DNA of 64,000 nucleotides from Rhizobium sp. P32RR-XVIII (GTDB lineage Bacteria > Pseudomonadota > Alphaproteobacteria > Rhizobiales > Rhizobiaceae): positions 248,001-312,000 of the forward strand of contig NZ_JABAIH010000002.1 in the NCBI RefSeq assembly GCF_012641395.1, read 5' to 3'. The notes under the pieces were generated by a model. It ran no database searches. It was not told where the DNA came from and saw only the letters and a program-made list of their open reading frames with translations. Made by a program: the position numbers and the translations under genes. Shown in pieces: positions 44,763 through 54,181 of the stretch. How positions within the stretch are numbered: the first letter of the stretch is position 1; every line of letters starts with the position of its first letter.

Positions 44763-45023
44763 TTATTGCAGGGTGCGCTTCGGAGAAAATTCGCCGCCGA
44801 GCATACGCTCGCGCAGTGAATCGAGCAGTTCTTCCGCGCCCTTCTCGCCGTGACGGCGGATGGTTTCGCGAAGCGCCTGGACGATTGCGGTATCGGCGAT
44901 AATTTCAGGCTCGATACCATCAGCCATGCCATCGGCCCAGGCTTCGTTGTGGTATTCCAGAGCCGCCTGCATCTTTTCGTGGACGATCATGTCGTCGATG
45001 TCATTGAGGCTTGGTTCCATCAT
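44763..45023 (-). CDS. Small conserved hypothetical protein, 86 aa
   Basis: An acidic, helical small protein (MEPSLNDIDDMIVHEKMQAALEY, in parts) ending ERMLGGEFSPKRTLQ. A Shine-Dalgarno gaggaagag precedes two adjacent ATG codons at 45023 and 45020. It is transcribed ahead of the exported protein at 44004. No family is recognised. Confidence 0.75.
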   Translation of the reverse strand: MMEPSLNDIDDMIVHEKMQAALEYHNEAWADGMADGIEPEIIADTAIVQALRETIRRHGEKGAEELLDSLRERMLGGEFSPKRTLQ

Positions 45024-45120
45024 CTCTTCCTCAAACTGCCTGCCTTACTGTCTGGTTAAGAACTTTATCAGCCTTTTCCCGAAACGACACGCCCGCGAGT
45101 GAAAACAGGTTAATTTAACG

Positions 45121-45552
45121 TCAATTTCCAAAGCGCGAGGTAATTTCTGTGGCGAGTGTTGCACCTTCGTTACGGTAGCGCTCTTCTGCCACGATGGCTG
45201 ATTGAGTGCAATCGGTATAGACGGAAGCAAAAGCACGGTAGCCACGGTTGAACGCGGCCGTCAGTCTTTCCTTCCGCTGCGGCTCGTCCTTCGTCTCCGA
45301 ATCCAGGAGCCGCTGCATGTCGTTCCGCCATTCTCCGCTGCCCTGCGCCTTGCAGAGCGTGCGCAGGTAGTGAACAGAACCGATCACCTCCGCCAGCCGA
45401 GACAGTTTGTCGTCGTACGGCACCACGGCGGGTGCTACTGGTACGGGTTCGGGTGCCACCGGCGGCTTCTTGTCCTGCGCCCATGCGGAAGCCGTCATTG
45501 CGGAGCCGGCACATACGGCAAGAGACAAGAAAACGCGTCGAACGGGAATCAT
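45121..45552 (-). CDS. TIGR02301 family protein
   Basis: A 143-residue exported protein. The signal peptide MIPVRRVFLSLAV... cleaves near AWA, and a Pro-rich stretch precedes the conserved domain DDKLSRLAEVIGSVHYLRTLC and FNRGYRAFASVYTDC with its cysteine pair, ending TEITSRFGN. This agrees with TIGR02301, a family of unknown function in Rhizobiales. The start at 45552 fits the signal peptide; the frame is open 54 codons further. It lies just downstream of a Nudix gene. Confidence 0.85.
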   Translation of the reverse strand: MIPVRRVFLSLAVCAGSAMTASAWAQDKKPPVAPEPVPVAPAVVPYDDKLSRLAEVIGSVHYLRTLCKAQGSGEWRNDMQRLLDSETKDEPQRKERLTAAFNRGYRAFASVYTDCTQSAIVAEERYRNEGATLATEITSRFGN

Positions 45553-45613
45553 GAAGATAGTTTGATACTGTCGCCATGGCCGGAACAAGGCGGGCTCGCG
45601 AATTTCCACCGCG

Positions 45614-46030
45614 TTATTCTCGGCTCGATAGCCGCTCTGCACATTCAAGCACCGATTGGGGCACCGGCAGACGGCGGATCTCCTCAACGGTGTACCAGCC
45701 GAGTGCGGCTGCATCGTCTGAAGCGACGGCCACGGATCCCCGGTCAGCCTCCACTGTGAAGACCGAGAGGAAGAAATGACTGCTGGTGCTGCCGTCTGCG
45801 GCGTGGGTCTTCAGGTCGTAGGTGGCAAAGAGCTGGGGATTGACGGCGCGGATGCCGGTCTCCTCCTCGAATTCGCGCAGCGCCGTCTGATCCGGCGTCT
45901 CGCCATCCTCGGCCCGGCCGCCGGGAAAGGCGTACATGTCGGCCGACGGCGGATTGCGGCGAAGCACGAGAAGGAAGCAGCCGTCGCGCTCGAGGATCGC
46001 CGAAGATGCTGCTCTTGGATTCGAAGTCAT
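45614..46030 (-). CDS. NUDIX hydrolase
   Basis: A 138-residue Nudix protein. The box GGRAEDGETPDQTALREFEEETGI (broken here as GGRAEDGE ... REFEEETG, ~45-67) has all catalytic Glu residues. Such small Nudix enzymes hydrolyse nucleoside diphosphate derivatives or sanitise oxidised nucleotides. The start MTSNPRAA at 46030 is chosen over one six codons upstream. Its downstream neighbour is the TIGR02301 gene. Confidence 0.9.
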   Translation of the reverse strand: MTSNPRAASSAILERDGCFLLVLRRNPPSADMYAFPGGRAEDGETPDQTALREFEEETGIRAVNPQLFATYDLKTHAADGSTSSHFFLSVFTVEADRGSVAVASDDAAALGWYTVEEIRRLPVPQSVLECAERLSSRE

Positions 46031-46112
46031 GATATGCCGTTTCTGCACTCAGCCGAGGATTGCCGTATTCTCGTCTTGAATATTCATTCGCCGAATCGAA
46101 GGGAAGGGCGCT

Positions 46113-46433
46113 CTGACATACATCATTTATGCTCTTGCAGCGGTTTTCGAAATTGCCGGCTGCTTCGCTTTCTGGGCATGGCTGCGGATGGGCAAGCCGA
46201 TCTGGTGGTTTGCGCCCGGCATGGTTTCGCTTGCGCTTTTCGCCTGGCTGTTGACGCTGGTGCCGAGCGAGGCGGCCGGGCGCATCTTCGCAGCCTATGG
46301 CGGCATTTATATCGTTGCGTCGCTTCTGTGGCTCTGGCTGGCGGAAAACCGGACACCGGACCGCTGGGATATCGGCGGCGCAACCGTCTGCCTTGCGGGA
46401 ACGGCGATCATCCTCTTCGGGCCGCGCAGCTGA
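46113..46433 (+). CDS. ynfA: UPF0060 (YnfA) membrane protein, apparent CTG start
   Basis: A 106-residue inner-membrane protein with four predicted helices, beginning (L/M)[16 protein letters not shown] and ending AIILFGPRS, the YnfA/UPF0060 pattern (family ~108 residues). In this frame no ATG, GTG or TTG precedes the conserved N-terminus; CTG at 46113 lies behind gaagggaaggg and gives the full family length. The first ATG (46188) would delete the first helix. Related to small multidrug-resistance transporters by fold. Confidence 0.85.
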   Translation: MTYIIYALAAVFEIAGCFAFWAWLRMGKPIWWFAPGMVSLALFAWLLTLVPSEAAGRIFAAYGGIYIVASLLWLWLAENRTPDRWDIGGATVCLAGTAIILFGPRS

Positions 46434-46476
46434 CCCAAGCCTTGACCACCGCGAAACAGGGTGCAAAGACAAACCG

Positions 46477-47238
46477 ATGTGCGGACGCTATGCCTTGACG
46501 CTAACCCCGGAAGAGCTGAAGGAACTGCTTGGGCTGTTGGAGCTCGAGGACTTTCCCGCGCGCTATAATATTGCTCCGACGCAGCCGATTCTCGTCGTCG
46601 TTTCCGGCGAATCCCAGGAGAAGGGCAGCAATCTGCCGGATCGCCGTGCCGTGCTGGTGCGTTGGGGTTTCACGCCCTCCTGGGTGAAGGATCCGAAGGA
46701 GTTTCCGCTGCTGATCAACGCGCGGGCCGAAACCGCTGTCGGCAAGGCATCCTTCCGCGCCGCCATGCGCCATCGGCGGGTGCTCGTCCCGGCCTCCGGC
46801 TTTTACGAGTGGCACCGCCCGTCGAAGGAAAGAGGCGAGAGCTCGCAGGCCTACTGGATCAAGCCCCGGCGTGGCGGCGTGGTTGCCTTCGCCGGACTGA
46901 TGGAAACCTGGTCTTCGGCCGACGGTTCGGAGGTCGATACGGGCGCGATCCTCACCACGGCGGCGAACGCTTCCATCGCGCCGATCCACGATCGCATGCC
47001 GGTCGTCATCAAGCCTGAGGATTTCTCCCGCTGGCTCGACTGCAAAACGCAGGAGCCGCGCGATGTCGCCGACCTGATGAAGCCTGCCGAGGAGGATTTC
47101 TTCGAAGCGATCCCCGTCTCCGACAAGGTCAACAAGGTTGCCAACATGGGGGCGGATCTGCAGATGCCGGTCGTCATCGAGAAGCCGCCGAAACCGCCCG
47201 GCAGAAAGCCCGGCGACGGCCAGCTCAGCCTCTTCTGA
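46477..47238 (+). CDS. SOS response-associated peptidase/HMCES-like protein (YedK)
   Basis: A 253-residue SRAP-domain protein that crosslinks to abasic sites in single-stranded DNA. Cys2 in MCGRYALT is the catalytic nucleophile, Asn lies in ARYNIAPTQP, a Glu-containing INARAET and PASGFYEW segment are present, and the His is in IHDRMPVVI. The start must be 46477 because cleavage exposes Cys2. It begins 43 bases after the ynfA-type gene. Confidence 0.93.
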   Translation: MCGRYALTLTPEELKELLGLLELEDFPARYNIAPTQPILVVVSGESQEKGSNLPDRRAVLVRWGFTPSWVKDPKEFPLLINARAETAVGKASFRAAMRHRRVLVPASGFYEWHRPSKERGESSQAYWIKPRRGGVVAFAGLMETWSSADGSEVDTGAILTTAANASIAPIHDRMPVVIKPEDFSRWLDCKTQEPRDVADLMKPAEEDFFEAIPVSDKVNKVANMGADLQMPVVIEKPPKPPGRKPGDGQLSLF

Positions 47239-47272
47239 AACCTCCACACCATCAAGCACTCCCGGAAAATTT

Positions 47273-47896
47273 ATGTTCTCTTTCTCCGCTGCCCTCTCGG
47301 GCTTCTCTCTTGGCGCATCCCTCATCGTTGCCATCGGCGCGCAGAATGCCTTCGTGCTGCGCCGGGGGTTGCTGCGCTCGCATGTCTTCGTCATCTGCCT
47401 GATCTGTGCTCTGTCGGACGTACTGCTGATCGTCGCCGGTGTCGGCGGTCTTGGAACTTTGGTGTCGCAGTCGCCGCTGCTGATTTCGGTCGTCACGCTG
47501 GGCGGCGCGATTTTTCTCGGCGCATATGCCGTGATGGCCTTCCGCCGCTCGCTCCATCCAGGTGCCATGAAGGCGGGCACGCCCGAAGGACTGGGACTGA
47601 AAGCGGCGATCGCAACCTGCCTTGCTTTCACCTTCCTCAACCCGCACGTCTATCTGGATACGGTCCTGCTACTTGGCAGCCTGTCAGCCGCCTATCACGG
47701 GCCGGATCGGATCGCCTATGGAGCAGGCGCTGCGATCGCCTCGTTCGTGTGGTTTTTCGGGCTGGGATACGGTGCGCGGCTGCTGCAGCCGGTCTTCGCA
47801 AAACCCGCCGCATGGCGGGTCCTGGATGTCATTATCGGGATCGTCATGAGCCCGCTGGCAATCAGTCTGCTCGTCCGCTTTTTCAAGCCCGCTTAG
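47273..47896 (+). CDS. LysE/ArgO family amino-acid exporter
   Basis: A 207-residue inner-membrane exporter with five to six spans. It shows the N-terminal GFSLGASLIVAIGAQNAFVLRRG, in parts, and later FLNPHVYLDTVLLLG, both typical of LysE/ArgO, which exports basic amino acids. The ATG at 47273 begins the hydrophobic N-terminus. It follows the SRAP gene by 34 bases. Confidence 0.92.
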   Translation: MFSFSAALSGFSLGASLIVAIGAQNAFVLRRGLLRSHVFVICLICALSDVLLIVAGVGGLGTLVSQSPLLISVVTLGGAIFLGAYAVMAFRRSLHPGAMKAGTPEGLGLKAAIATCLAFTFLNPHVYLDTVLLLGSLSAAYHGPDRIAYGAGAAIASFVWFFGLGYGARLLQPVFAKPAAWRVLDVIIGIVMSPLAISLLVRFFKPA

Positions 47897-47905
47897 GATG
47901 AGAAC

Positions 47906-48049
47906 CTAGGCAGTCTTTTTGACGAGGGGTGGCTTGCTCTTCAACATCAGCGCAGCTGCCAGCACGGCCCTCAGGCCGAGCGGCCGGTAATTTGCAGTGA
48001 GATCCGGTTTGTGCGTTTGTTCCACCGGGCCAGTCTTAATCGAGGTCAC
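47906..48049 (-). CDS. Small 47-residue ORF, GTG start
   Basis: Reading leftwards from GTG at 48049, behind taaggagag, the frame gives MTSIKTGPVEQTHKPDLTAN, then a middle segment with RPLGLRAVLAAALM and a basic end KSKPPLVKKTA, then TAG. It is amphipathic with a possible short hydrophobic helix. The strong ribosome site supports translation. No family recognised. It fills most of the 319-base gap 47897-48215; the remainder (48050-48215) shows nothing. Confidence 0.6.
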   Translation of the reverse strand: MTSIKTGPVEQTHKPDLTANYRPLGLRAVLAAALMLKSKPPLVKKTA

Positions 48050-48215
48050 GATACTCTCCTTACGTGCTACTCCAGACTCTTACCCTTCGCTCTTTCGCCT
48101 CCAACAGCGACAAAATCGAGGCATGGCCAATCAGGAATTGTGTCCGCCGACCACATTGCGCGAGGTTTGACGCCAACGCCTCGCGTTCGTGATCACTTAC
48201 CGAGAGCGTAGTGGA

Positions 48216-49061
48216 TTAGATGTGGCGGCCGATATCGTCGTCGCCAACGCCCGGCTCTTCGATCGTGAGCGTTCCGTATTTCTGCTTCCACTTGCGTGCT
48301 CCGAAGGGGAGGGAGAGCAGATAGACGACGACCGTGAACACCATGACTTCCCAGGTGAAGCTCATCAGCAGAGCGACATAGAGCACCACTCCGAGCATCA
48401 TCGGCAGCACCAGATCACGCCGCAGCCGGTTGCCTTCCGACTTGCCGGACCAGACGGGCAGGCGGCTGATGAGCAGGAAGGCGATGAGAACGGTATAGGC
48501 GGACGAGATATAGGCGAAGGTGCGGTCCGTCGTGAGACCGAGGAAGCCGAGATAGACGGGCAGGAGCACCAGCATGGCGCCGGCAGGCGCGGGGACGCCG
48601 ACGAAATATTCGGACTGCCAGGGCGCCCGGTTTTCCCGCTCGGCCATGACGTTGAAGCGGGCGAGGCGCAGGCCTGCGGCGATCGCATAGATCAGCGCAG
48701 CGATCCAGCCGATGGAACGCGCCCCGTCCAGGGCGAAAACATAGACCACGAGAGCGGGGGCGACGCCGAAATTGACGATGTCGGCCAAGGAATCCATCTG
48801 CGCGCCGAACTTGGAGGTCGCCTTCATCAGTCGCGCCACACGCCCGTCGATCCCGTCGAGAAAGGCGGCGATCAGCACCATGATCACCGCCAGTTCGTAG
48901 CGATTCTCGAAGGCGAGCCGGATACCGGTGAGGCCGGCGCAGATTGCCAGGATGGTGATGAGATTGGGAACCACAAGGCGCAGCGGGATCTCACGTAGCC
49001 GCGGGCCGCGCGCCGAGTCGTTCGGGCCGTTCGGTTCGAAGGGCGGGAAAGGCGTTTGCAT
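48216..49061 (-). CDS. pssA: CDP-diacylglycerol-serine O-phosphatidyltransferase
   Basis: A 281-residue inner-membrane enzyme making phosphatidylserine from CDP-diacylglycerol and serine. The CDP-alcohol phosphotransferase signature DGIDGRVAR followed by FGAQMDSLAD (~85-110) is complete, with about eight hydrophobic spans. The start at 49061 follows ggagcg; an ATG four codons upstream is possible. It lies 17 bases after psd, whose enzyme uses its product. Confidence 0.94.
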   Translation of the reverse strand: MQTPFPPFEPNGPNDSARGPRLREIPLRLVVPNLITILAICAGLTGIRLAFENRYELAVIMVLIAAFLDGIDGRVARLMKATSKFGAQMDSLADIVNFGVAPALVVYVFALDGARSIGWIAALIYAIAAGLRLARFNVMAERENRAPWQSEYFVGVPAPAGAMLVLLPVYLGFLGLTTDRTFAYISSAYTVLIAFLLISRLPVWSGKSEGNRLRRDLVLPMMLGVVLYVALLMSFTWEVMVFTVVVYLLSLPFGARKWKQKYGTLTIEEPGVGDDDIGRHI

Positions 49062-49078
49062 ATCGCGCTCCATTCGTT

Positions 49079-49777
49079 TTAGCTGCGGCGGCTGATGACC
49101 GGTCCCTTGGGATAGCCGAATTCGGCCAACACGGTTTCGCCGGCTATCGCTGTCTGACCCACAGCAACGCGCGCCACGGCACCGGCCGGGAGGAATACGT
49201 CAACCCGCGAGCCGAAGCGGATCAGACCGAAGCGCTCACCGGCATCCAGCGGCTCGTTCGTGTTTGCCCAGCAGAGAATGCGGCGAGCGACGAGGCCTGC
49301 GATCTGCACGACGCCGATCTGGCCGTGGCTTGTTTCGATCACGAGGCCGTTGCGCTCGTTGTCTTCGCTCGCCTTGTCGAGTTCGGCATTCACGAAGCTG
49401 CCCGACCGGTAGTTGATGCTGACCACGCGGCCACGCATCGGCGCGCGGTTCACGTGGCAGTTGAACACGTTCATGAAGACGGAGATGCGAAGCATCGGCT
49501 CGTGGCCGAGGCTCAGCTCGGCAGGCGGCGTCACCATCTGGACCGAGGAGACCTTGCCATCGGCCGGCGAGATCACGAGATCGTCGTCCTGCGGCGTCAT
49601 GCGCTCGGGATCGCGGAAGAAATAGGCGCACCAGACCGTTAGAACGAGGCCGATCCAGAAGAGCGGCTCGTAGATCCAGCCAAGGATCAGCGAGGCTACG
49701 AAGAAGGCAGCGACGAACACATAGCCTTCCTTGTGCACCGGAACGATCGTATTTCGAACGGTATTGAGCAAGCTCAT
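49079..49777 (-). CDS. psd: Phosphatidylserine decarboxylase proenzyme
   Basis: A 232-residue pyruvoyl enzyme that makes phosphatidylethanolamine from phosphatidylserine. It is the short PSD-A form of alphaproteobacteria. Two N-terminal spans are followed by YFFRDPER and SPADGKV, and the autocleavage site is Gly-Ser in [11 protein letters not shown] near residue 190. The start MSLLNTVRN is at 49777. Together with pssA it supplies the precursor of methylated phospholipids in rhizobia. Confidence 0.95.
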   Translation of the reverse strand: MSLLNTVRNTIVPVHKEGYVFVAAFFVASLILGWIYEPLFWIGLVLTVWCAYFFRDPERMTPQDDDLVISPADGKVSSVQMVTPPAELSLGHEPMLRISVFMNVFNCHVNRAPMRGRVVSINYRSGSFVNAELDKASEDNERNGLVIETSHGQIGVVQIAGLVARRILCWANTNEPLDAGERFGLIRFGSRVDVFLPAGAVARVAVGQTAIAGETVLAEFGYPKGPVISRRS

Positions 49778-49913
49778 AGACGCTGGTCTCCTCGCGCTTT
49801 TCGTTCCGGTTACAGAAAAAGTCATGCGGGGGCAATGCCACCGCGTCCGGCTTGGCCTTCATGATGCGTGGTTCTAAACAACAAAACGGCAGAGCGACGG
49901 TTTGGTTCGCGTG

Positions 49914-51791
49914 CTACGTTGCCGGAGCAAGGCGAGAAACGACGCCCATGTCGTCGCTTTCGCGCACCTGCTTCAGATGTTCTTCAGCCTGTGTCGCTTC
50001 GCGCTGGCGGTTCCACATTGAGGCGTAGAGGCCGTTCTTTTCCAGCAGAGCCGTATGCGTACCGCGCTCGGCGATCTCGCCGCTCTTCAGGACGATGATC
50101 TCGTCTGCGCCGATGACGGTCGACAGGCGGTGAGCGATGACAAGCGTCGTGCGGTTCTTCGAAACGACGTCGAGTGCGGCCTGTATCTCCCGCTCCGTCG
50201 TCGTGTCGAGCGCCGACGTCGCCTCGTCGAGGATCAGGATCGGCGGAGCCTTCAGGATGGTGCGGGCGATTGCGACGCGCTGTTTCTCGCCGCCCGAAAG
50301 CTTCAATCCGCGCTCGCCGACCTTGGTTTCGAAGCCCTCCGGCATTAGATCGATGAAATGCGCGATCTGCGCAATTTCCGCGGCCGTCTTCACTTCGGCA
50401 TCGCTGGCCGAGGGGCGGCCATAGCGGATGTTATAGGCGACGGTATCGTTGAAAAGGACGGTATCCTGCGGAACCATGCCGATCACCGTGCGAAGACTTT
50501 TCTGGGTGACGCGGCGGATATCCTGGCCATCTACGGTGATTGCGCCGCTCTGGATGTCGTAGAAACGGTAGAGCAGTCGGGAAAGCGTCGATTTGCCGGC
50601 GCCGGACGGACCGACGACCGCGACCGTCTTGCCGGCCGGCACTTCGAACGAAATGCCCTTGAGGATCGGACGGGCGGGATCATAGGAGAAATGCACGTCC
50701 TTGAAGCTGATCGCGCCCTGGCCGATCTTGAGGGGGGTCGCATCCGGCGCATCCGTCACTTCGGCCTTCACGTCGAGCAGGTCGAACATGTGCTCGATAT
50801 CCGTGATGCCCTGGCGGATTTCGCGGTAGACGAAGCCGATGAAATTCAGCGGCACGGCAAGCTGAAGCAGCATGGAGTTGACGAAAACGAAGTCGCCGAT
50901 GGTCTGCTCGCCGCGCTGCACGGCGAAGGCCGAGAGCACGAGCATGACCGTCGTGCCGAGGCCGAAGATGACGCCCTGACCGAAGTTCAGCCAGCCGAGC
51001 GAGGTCCAGACTTCGGTTGCCGCCTTTTCATAGCGCTCCATCGATTTGTCGAAGCGCTTGGCCTCCATCTCTTCGTTGCCGAAGTATTTCACGGTTTCGA
51101 AGTTCAGGAGAGAATCGATCGCCTTGGTATTGGCGTCGGTATCGCTGTCGTTCATCGCCCGGCGGATGGCGATGCGCCAATCGGATGCGCGGACCGTGAA
51201 CCAGATATAGGCCCAGACGGTGAACGCGGTGACGGCTAGATAGGAGAAGCCGTAGCCCAACCAGAAGATAACGGCCGTCAGCAGGAATTCGATGACGGTC
51301 GGCACCGAGTTCAGGATTGTGAAACGCACGATCGTCTCGATGCCCTTGGTGCCGCGCTCGATGATGCGCGACAGCCCGCCGGTCTTGCGCTCCAGATGGA
51401 AGCGCAGCGACAGCTCGTGCATATGCACAAAGGTCCGGTATGCAAGCTGGCGGACGGCATACTGTCCGACGCTGGCAAAGAGCGCGTCGCGCAGCTGGTT
51501 CAGTCCGAGCTGGATCAGGCGCGTGAGGTTATAGGCGATAACCAGCGCGGTGGCGCCGGCGAGAAGCGGCGGCAGGGTTCCGGAAAGATCCATCCTGCCA
51601 TTCAGGGCATCGGTCGACCATTTGAAGAAATAGGGGACAAGCAGCAAAACGAATTTGGAGACCAGCAGGTAAACCGACGCCCAGACGACGCGCATCTTCA
51701 GATCCGGCCGGCCGGCCGGCCACATGTAGGGCCAAAGATTGAGGAGCGTGCGGAGGAGTTTGGAGTCCGAGACTGTCTTGCCGTTTGCCAT
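49914..51791 (-). CDS. Atm1-type ABC exporter (fused membrane and ATPase domains)
   Basis: A 625-residue half-transporter that works as a homodimer. Six membrane spans (~25-320) are followed by an ATPase domain with Walker A GPSGAGKST (~405), signature LSGGEKQR (~510) and Walker B ILILDEATSALD (~530). The membrane domain resembles Atm1/HMT1 proteins, which export glutathione-linked sulfur or metal compounds needed for cytosolic metalloproteins. The start MANGKTV at 51791 is preceded by gatagac, not a strong site. Substrate is inferred from family. Confidence 0.9.
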   Translation of the reverse strand: MANGKTVSDSKLLRTLLNLWPYMWPAGRPDLKMRVVWASVYLLVSKFVLLLVPYFFKWSTDALNGRMDLSGTLPPLLAGATALVIAYNLTRLIQLGLNQLRDALFASVGQYAVRQLAYRTFVHMHELSLRFHLERKTGGLSRIIERGTKGIETIVRFTILNSVPTVIEFLLTAVIFWLGYGFSYLAVTAFTVWAYIWFTVRASDWRIAIRRAMNDSDTDANTKAIDSLLNFETVKYFGNEEMEAKRFDKSMERYEKAATEVWTSLGWLNFGQGVIFGLGTTVMLVLSAFAVQRGEQTIGDFVFVNSMLLQLAVPLNFIGFVYREIRQGITDIEHMFDLLDVKAEVTDAPDATPLKIGQGAISFKDVHFSYDPARPILKGISFEVPAGKTVAVVGPSGAGKSTLSRLLYRFYDIQSGAITVDGQDIRRVTQKSLRTVIGMVPQDTVLFNDTVAYNIRYGRPSASDAEVKTAAEIAQIAHFIDLMPEGFETKVGERGLKLSGGEKQRVAIARTILKAPPILILDEATSALDTTTEREIQAALDVVSKNRTTLVIAHRLSTVIGADEIIVLKSGEIAERGTHTALLEKNGLYASMWNRQREATQAEEHLKQVRESDDMGVVSRLAPAT

Positions 51792-51959
51792 GTCTATCTC
51801 CAGCCCGGTTGGGCCTGCCCGCGAAAGCGGCGTTTCAGTACGGCAAACGTGCAAAAAGCGGAGATGCCCGATTGAGCCTCCGCAGACAGGATCGCCGTCC
51901 CCGCCACATAGGCCAAGGGGCGGACGAATACAATGCTAAGGTCGGGCGTCAGCGCGTTT

Positions 51960-51984
51960 CCCTTCTCCCCGGCGGGGAGAAGGG
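51960..51984. repeat. GC-rich perfect palindromic repeat
   Basis: cccttctcccc - ggc - ggggagaaggg has perfect 11-bp arms and a 3-base centre. It lies in the 224-base gap between the starts and ends of the Atm1-type and LysM genes. Its sequence resembles dispersed rhizobial intergenic repeats and the CT/GA arms of the element at 59889. The remaining gap shows no gene. Confidence 0.7.
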
Positions 51985-52015
51985 AGCGGCAGACGGATGA
52001 TGGCTGGTCTCGTGT

Positions 52016-54025
52016 CTAGAGATGATGGCCGGAAAGACGCTTGCGATGAAGCTCCTCGGCATTCGGCAAAGCGTCCTTGGGCACGCCGAAAATCTGGCCG
52101 GGCAGAATACGGTCCGGATTAACGATCTGGGCCTCGTTTGCCATGTAGATCGTCGTGTAGCGGACGCCGAGGCCGTAAACGCGGCGTGAAATCTGCCAGA
52201 GCGTATCGCCGCGGCGGATGATGACCGTGCTGTTGCTCGCCGTCAGCGGCGCCTGCTCGATCGTCTTCGGCTGGCTCGGGTCGCTGGTGGCGACTTCGTT
52301 GGGAGCCGGTGCACTGGTTGCCTCCGGTGCGGACGCAAATCCGTCGATCATCGTTCCAAGCTTGTCCAGGGCAGCGCCTACCGACTTCGCATCCGTTGGC
52401 AGGGCGTGAAGCATTGCGAGCGTACTGGAGGCCGACTGCGACGCAGTGCCCGCCGCTTGCTTGAAGGCAGGCGTTGCATTCGCTGCCGGAAGGAACTCAG
52501 CGATGGAGCTGAGGGCAAATTCCGTTGCAGAGCGAGCAGCCGCGAGCTGCTCGTCGCTGGGAACCTTGCCCTCGGCATAGAGACCCTTCAGCAGCGCGAA
52601 TGCCTTGCCCGCATCGGTCTTCAGCTTGCCTAGTTCGCCTTCGTCGAGGGGAACCATCGCCGCTGCGCCGTCTGCAGCCGGGCTGGCGGGCTGTGCCGCG
52701 ACCGTGACCTGGTCGCCTGCCGGGCGGTTGAAATTGACGGAGGCCCGAACCAGAACCTTACCGCTGCCATCGACGACATCGACGCGGATCTTGTGATCTC
52801 CGACGGAGAGATCCATCGCGCCGTCGATGACGAAATGGCCGTCGGCACCGGCTGTCGCCTTGCCGATCAGCTTGTCGTCGGCATAGGCAAGCACGGTTGC
52901 ATTTGCCTTGGCACTACCGGCGACGAAGATTTTCTTGCCTTCGATTTCGACGGCGTTGACCATCACTTCGGCAGGTGCCGAAGGTGCAGCATTGCCATCC
53001 GCCTGCGGTGAGGTTGAAACCGCTGGTGCCGTACTGGCGATATCGGCCGAGCCGGCCACCACGGCAGGCGGCTGTGTTGAGGCTAACTGTTCGCCTGTCG
53101 CGGTCGCAGCCGCCGGAGTCTCGGCCTTGGGCGCCGTAATGATGCGGCTTGCCGCGCCGGGCTTGGAAACCATGGCCAGCAGTTCGGATCCGCTGCCGTC
53201 CTTCGGCACTGAAACGGTCGCGACTTCTTCAGAGGTCTGGCTCTTGCCGTCCTTGCCGGTTGCCTTGAGTACGAGCTGATGGTCGCCCGCCGCCAGCGGA
53301 TTGTCGAGAACAGCGGCAAAATCACCAGTCGGGCCGACTTCGGTGGTCGTAACCAGCTTGTCGCCGTCGAAAATTTCAAGCTTGCTGTTCGGCGCGGCGG
53401 AACCGGCGATCACGGTCGAGCCATCCGGCTCTACGCGCAGGACGTCGAAAGCGGGAAGCTTGGGTCCGGAAGTGGCCTCGGCTGCAGGGGCGTTCGCCGC
53501 GGACTGGCTCTCGGCCGAGCCGGAGAGTGCCGCCTCGGCCTTTACGAGTGCGGCAAGCGCATCGGCGATATTTTCCGGCAGGTTCTGAACGATGACCAGC
53601 GCCTTTGCGGCGCCGTCCTTGGCTTTCGTGACGGTGGCCGTCGTCGCCGGATCGGAGCCCTCGGGAATTGCGAAATCGGCGAGCGCCTTCAACGAGTCTG
53701 TCGCCTTTGTCCTGGCGGCGCCGAATGCTTCGGCCGTTGGACCCTTGCCGTCTGCGAAGAGTGCCTTAAGTTGCGTGAGAGACTGACCTGCGTCGGCTGC
53801 AAGACTGCCGACCTTTTCGGTCGTAGCAGCCGCGTCGGCAGCCGCGTTACGCGTGGTCTTGCCGGCTTCTTCTGCCGTGTTCTTGACCTGGGAGCCTGCT
53901 TGATTGATGGCATCGCCGATTTTTGACGCATCGTCGCCGATCCGGGGCATGACCACGAAGACCATCAAAAGGATTGCAATTCCAAGCACTGCAAAGGCCA
54001 GCAAGCCGGCGCGGTTTCTCATCAT
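52016..54025 (-). CDS. Large LysM peptidoglycan-binding protein with duplicated modules
   Basis: A 669-residue envelope protein. A single N-terminal membrane anchor (MMRNRAGLLAFAVLG...) is followed by an Ala-rich helical region (~40-110), a helical module with LKALFADGKGPTAEAFGAARTK, in parts, an Ig-like beta module with VIAGSAAPNSKLEIFDG, a second Ig-like module with IFVAGSAKANATVLAY, a second helical module with LKGLYAEGKVPSDEQLAAAR, and a C-terminal LysM (RRGDTLWQISRRVYG ... PDRILPGQ). Both module types occur twice, so the gene grew by internal duplication. The double ATG at 54025 follows ggggag. Confidence 0.88.
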   Translation of the reverse strand: MMRNRAGLLAFAVLGIAILLMVFVVMPRIGDDASKIGDAINQAGSQVKNTAEEAGKTTRNAAADAAATTEKVGSLAADAGQSLTQLKALFADGKGPTAEAFGAARTKATDSLKALADFAIPEGSDPATTATVTKAKDGAAKALVIVQNLPENIADALAALVKAEAALSGSAESQSAANAPAAEATSGPKLPAFDVLRVEPDGSTVIAGSAAPNSKLEIFDGDKLVTTTEVGPTGDFAAVLDNPLAAGDHQLVLKATGKDGKSQTSEEVATVSVPKDGSGSELLAMVSKPGAASRIITAPKAETPAAATATGEQLASTQPPAVVAGSADIASTAPAVSTSPQADGNAAPSAPAEVMVNAVEIEGKKIFVAGSAKANATVLAYADDKLIGKATAGADGHFVIDGAMDLSVGDHKIRVDVVDGSGKVLVRASVNFNRPAGDQVTVAAQPASPAADGAAAMVPLDEGELGKLKTDAGKAFALLKGLYAEGKVPSDEQLAAARSATEFALSSIAEFLPAANATPAFKQAAGTASQSASSTLAMLHALPTDAKSVGAALDKLGTMIDGFASAPEATSAPAPNEVATSDPSQPKTIEQAPLTASNSTVIIRRGDTLWQISRRVYGLGVRYTTIYMANEAQIVNPDRILPGQIFGVPKDALPNAEELHRKRLSGHHL

Positions 54026-54181
54026 TACGTCTCCCCAGGCGGCAAAATGTGCCGGTACATCAAAAATTGCTAGCGATTCCCGTTGCTTTGCACAAGCATT
54101 CAAAGCAATAACGCAGGCTCAACGCGCAGCTTTTCTTTCATTTTTCTTGACTGCTGAGGCATGGAATAGTTGTTTGCCCCT

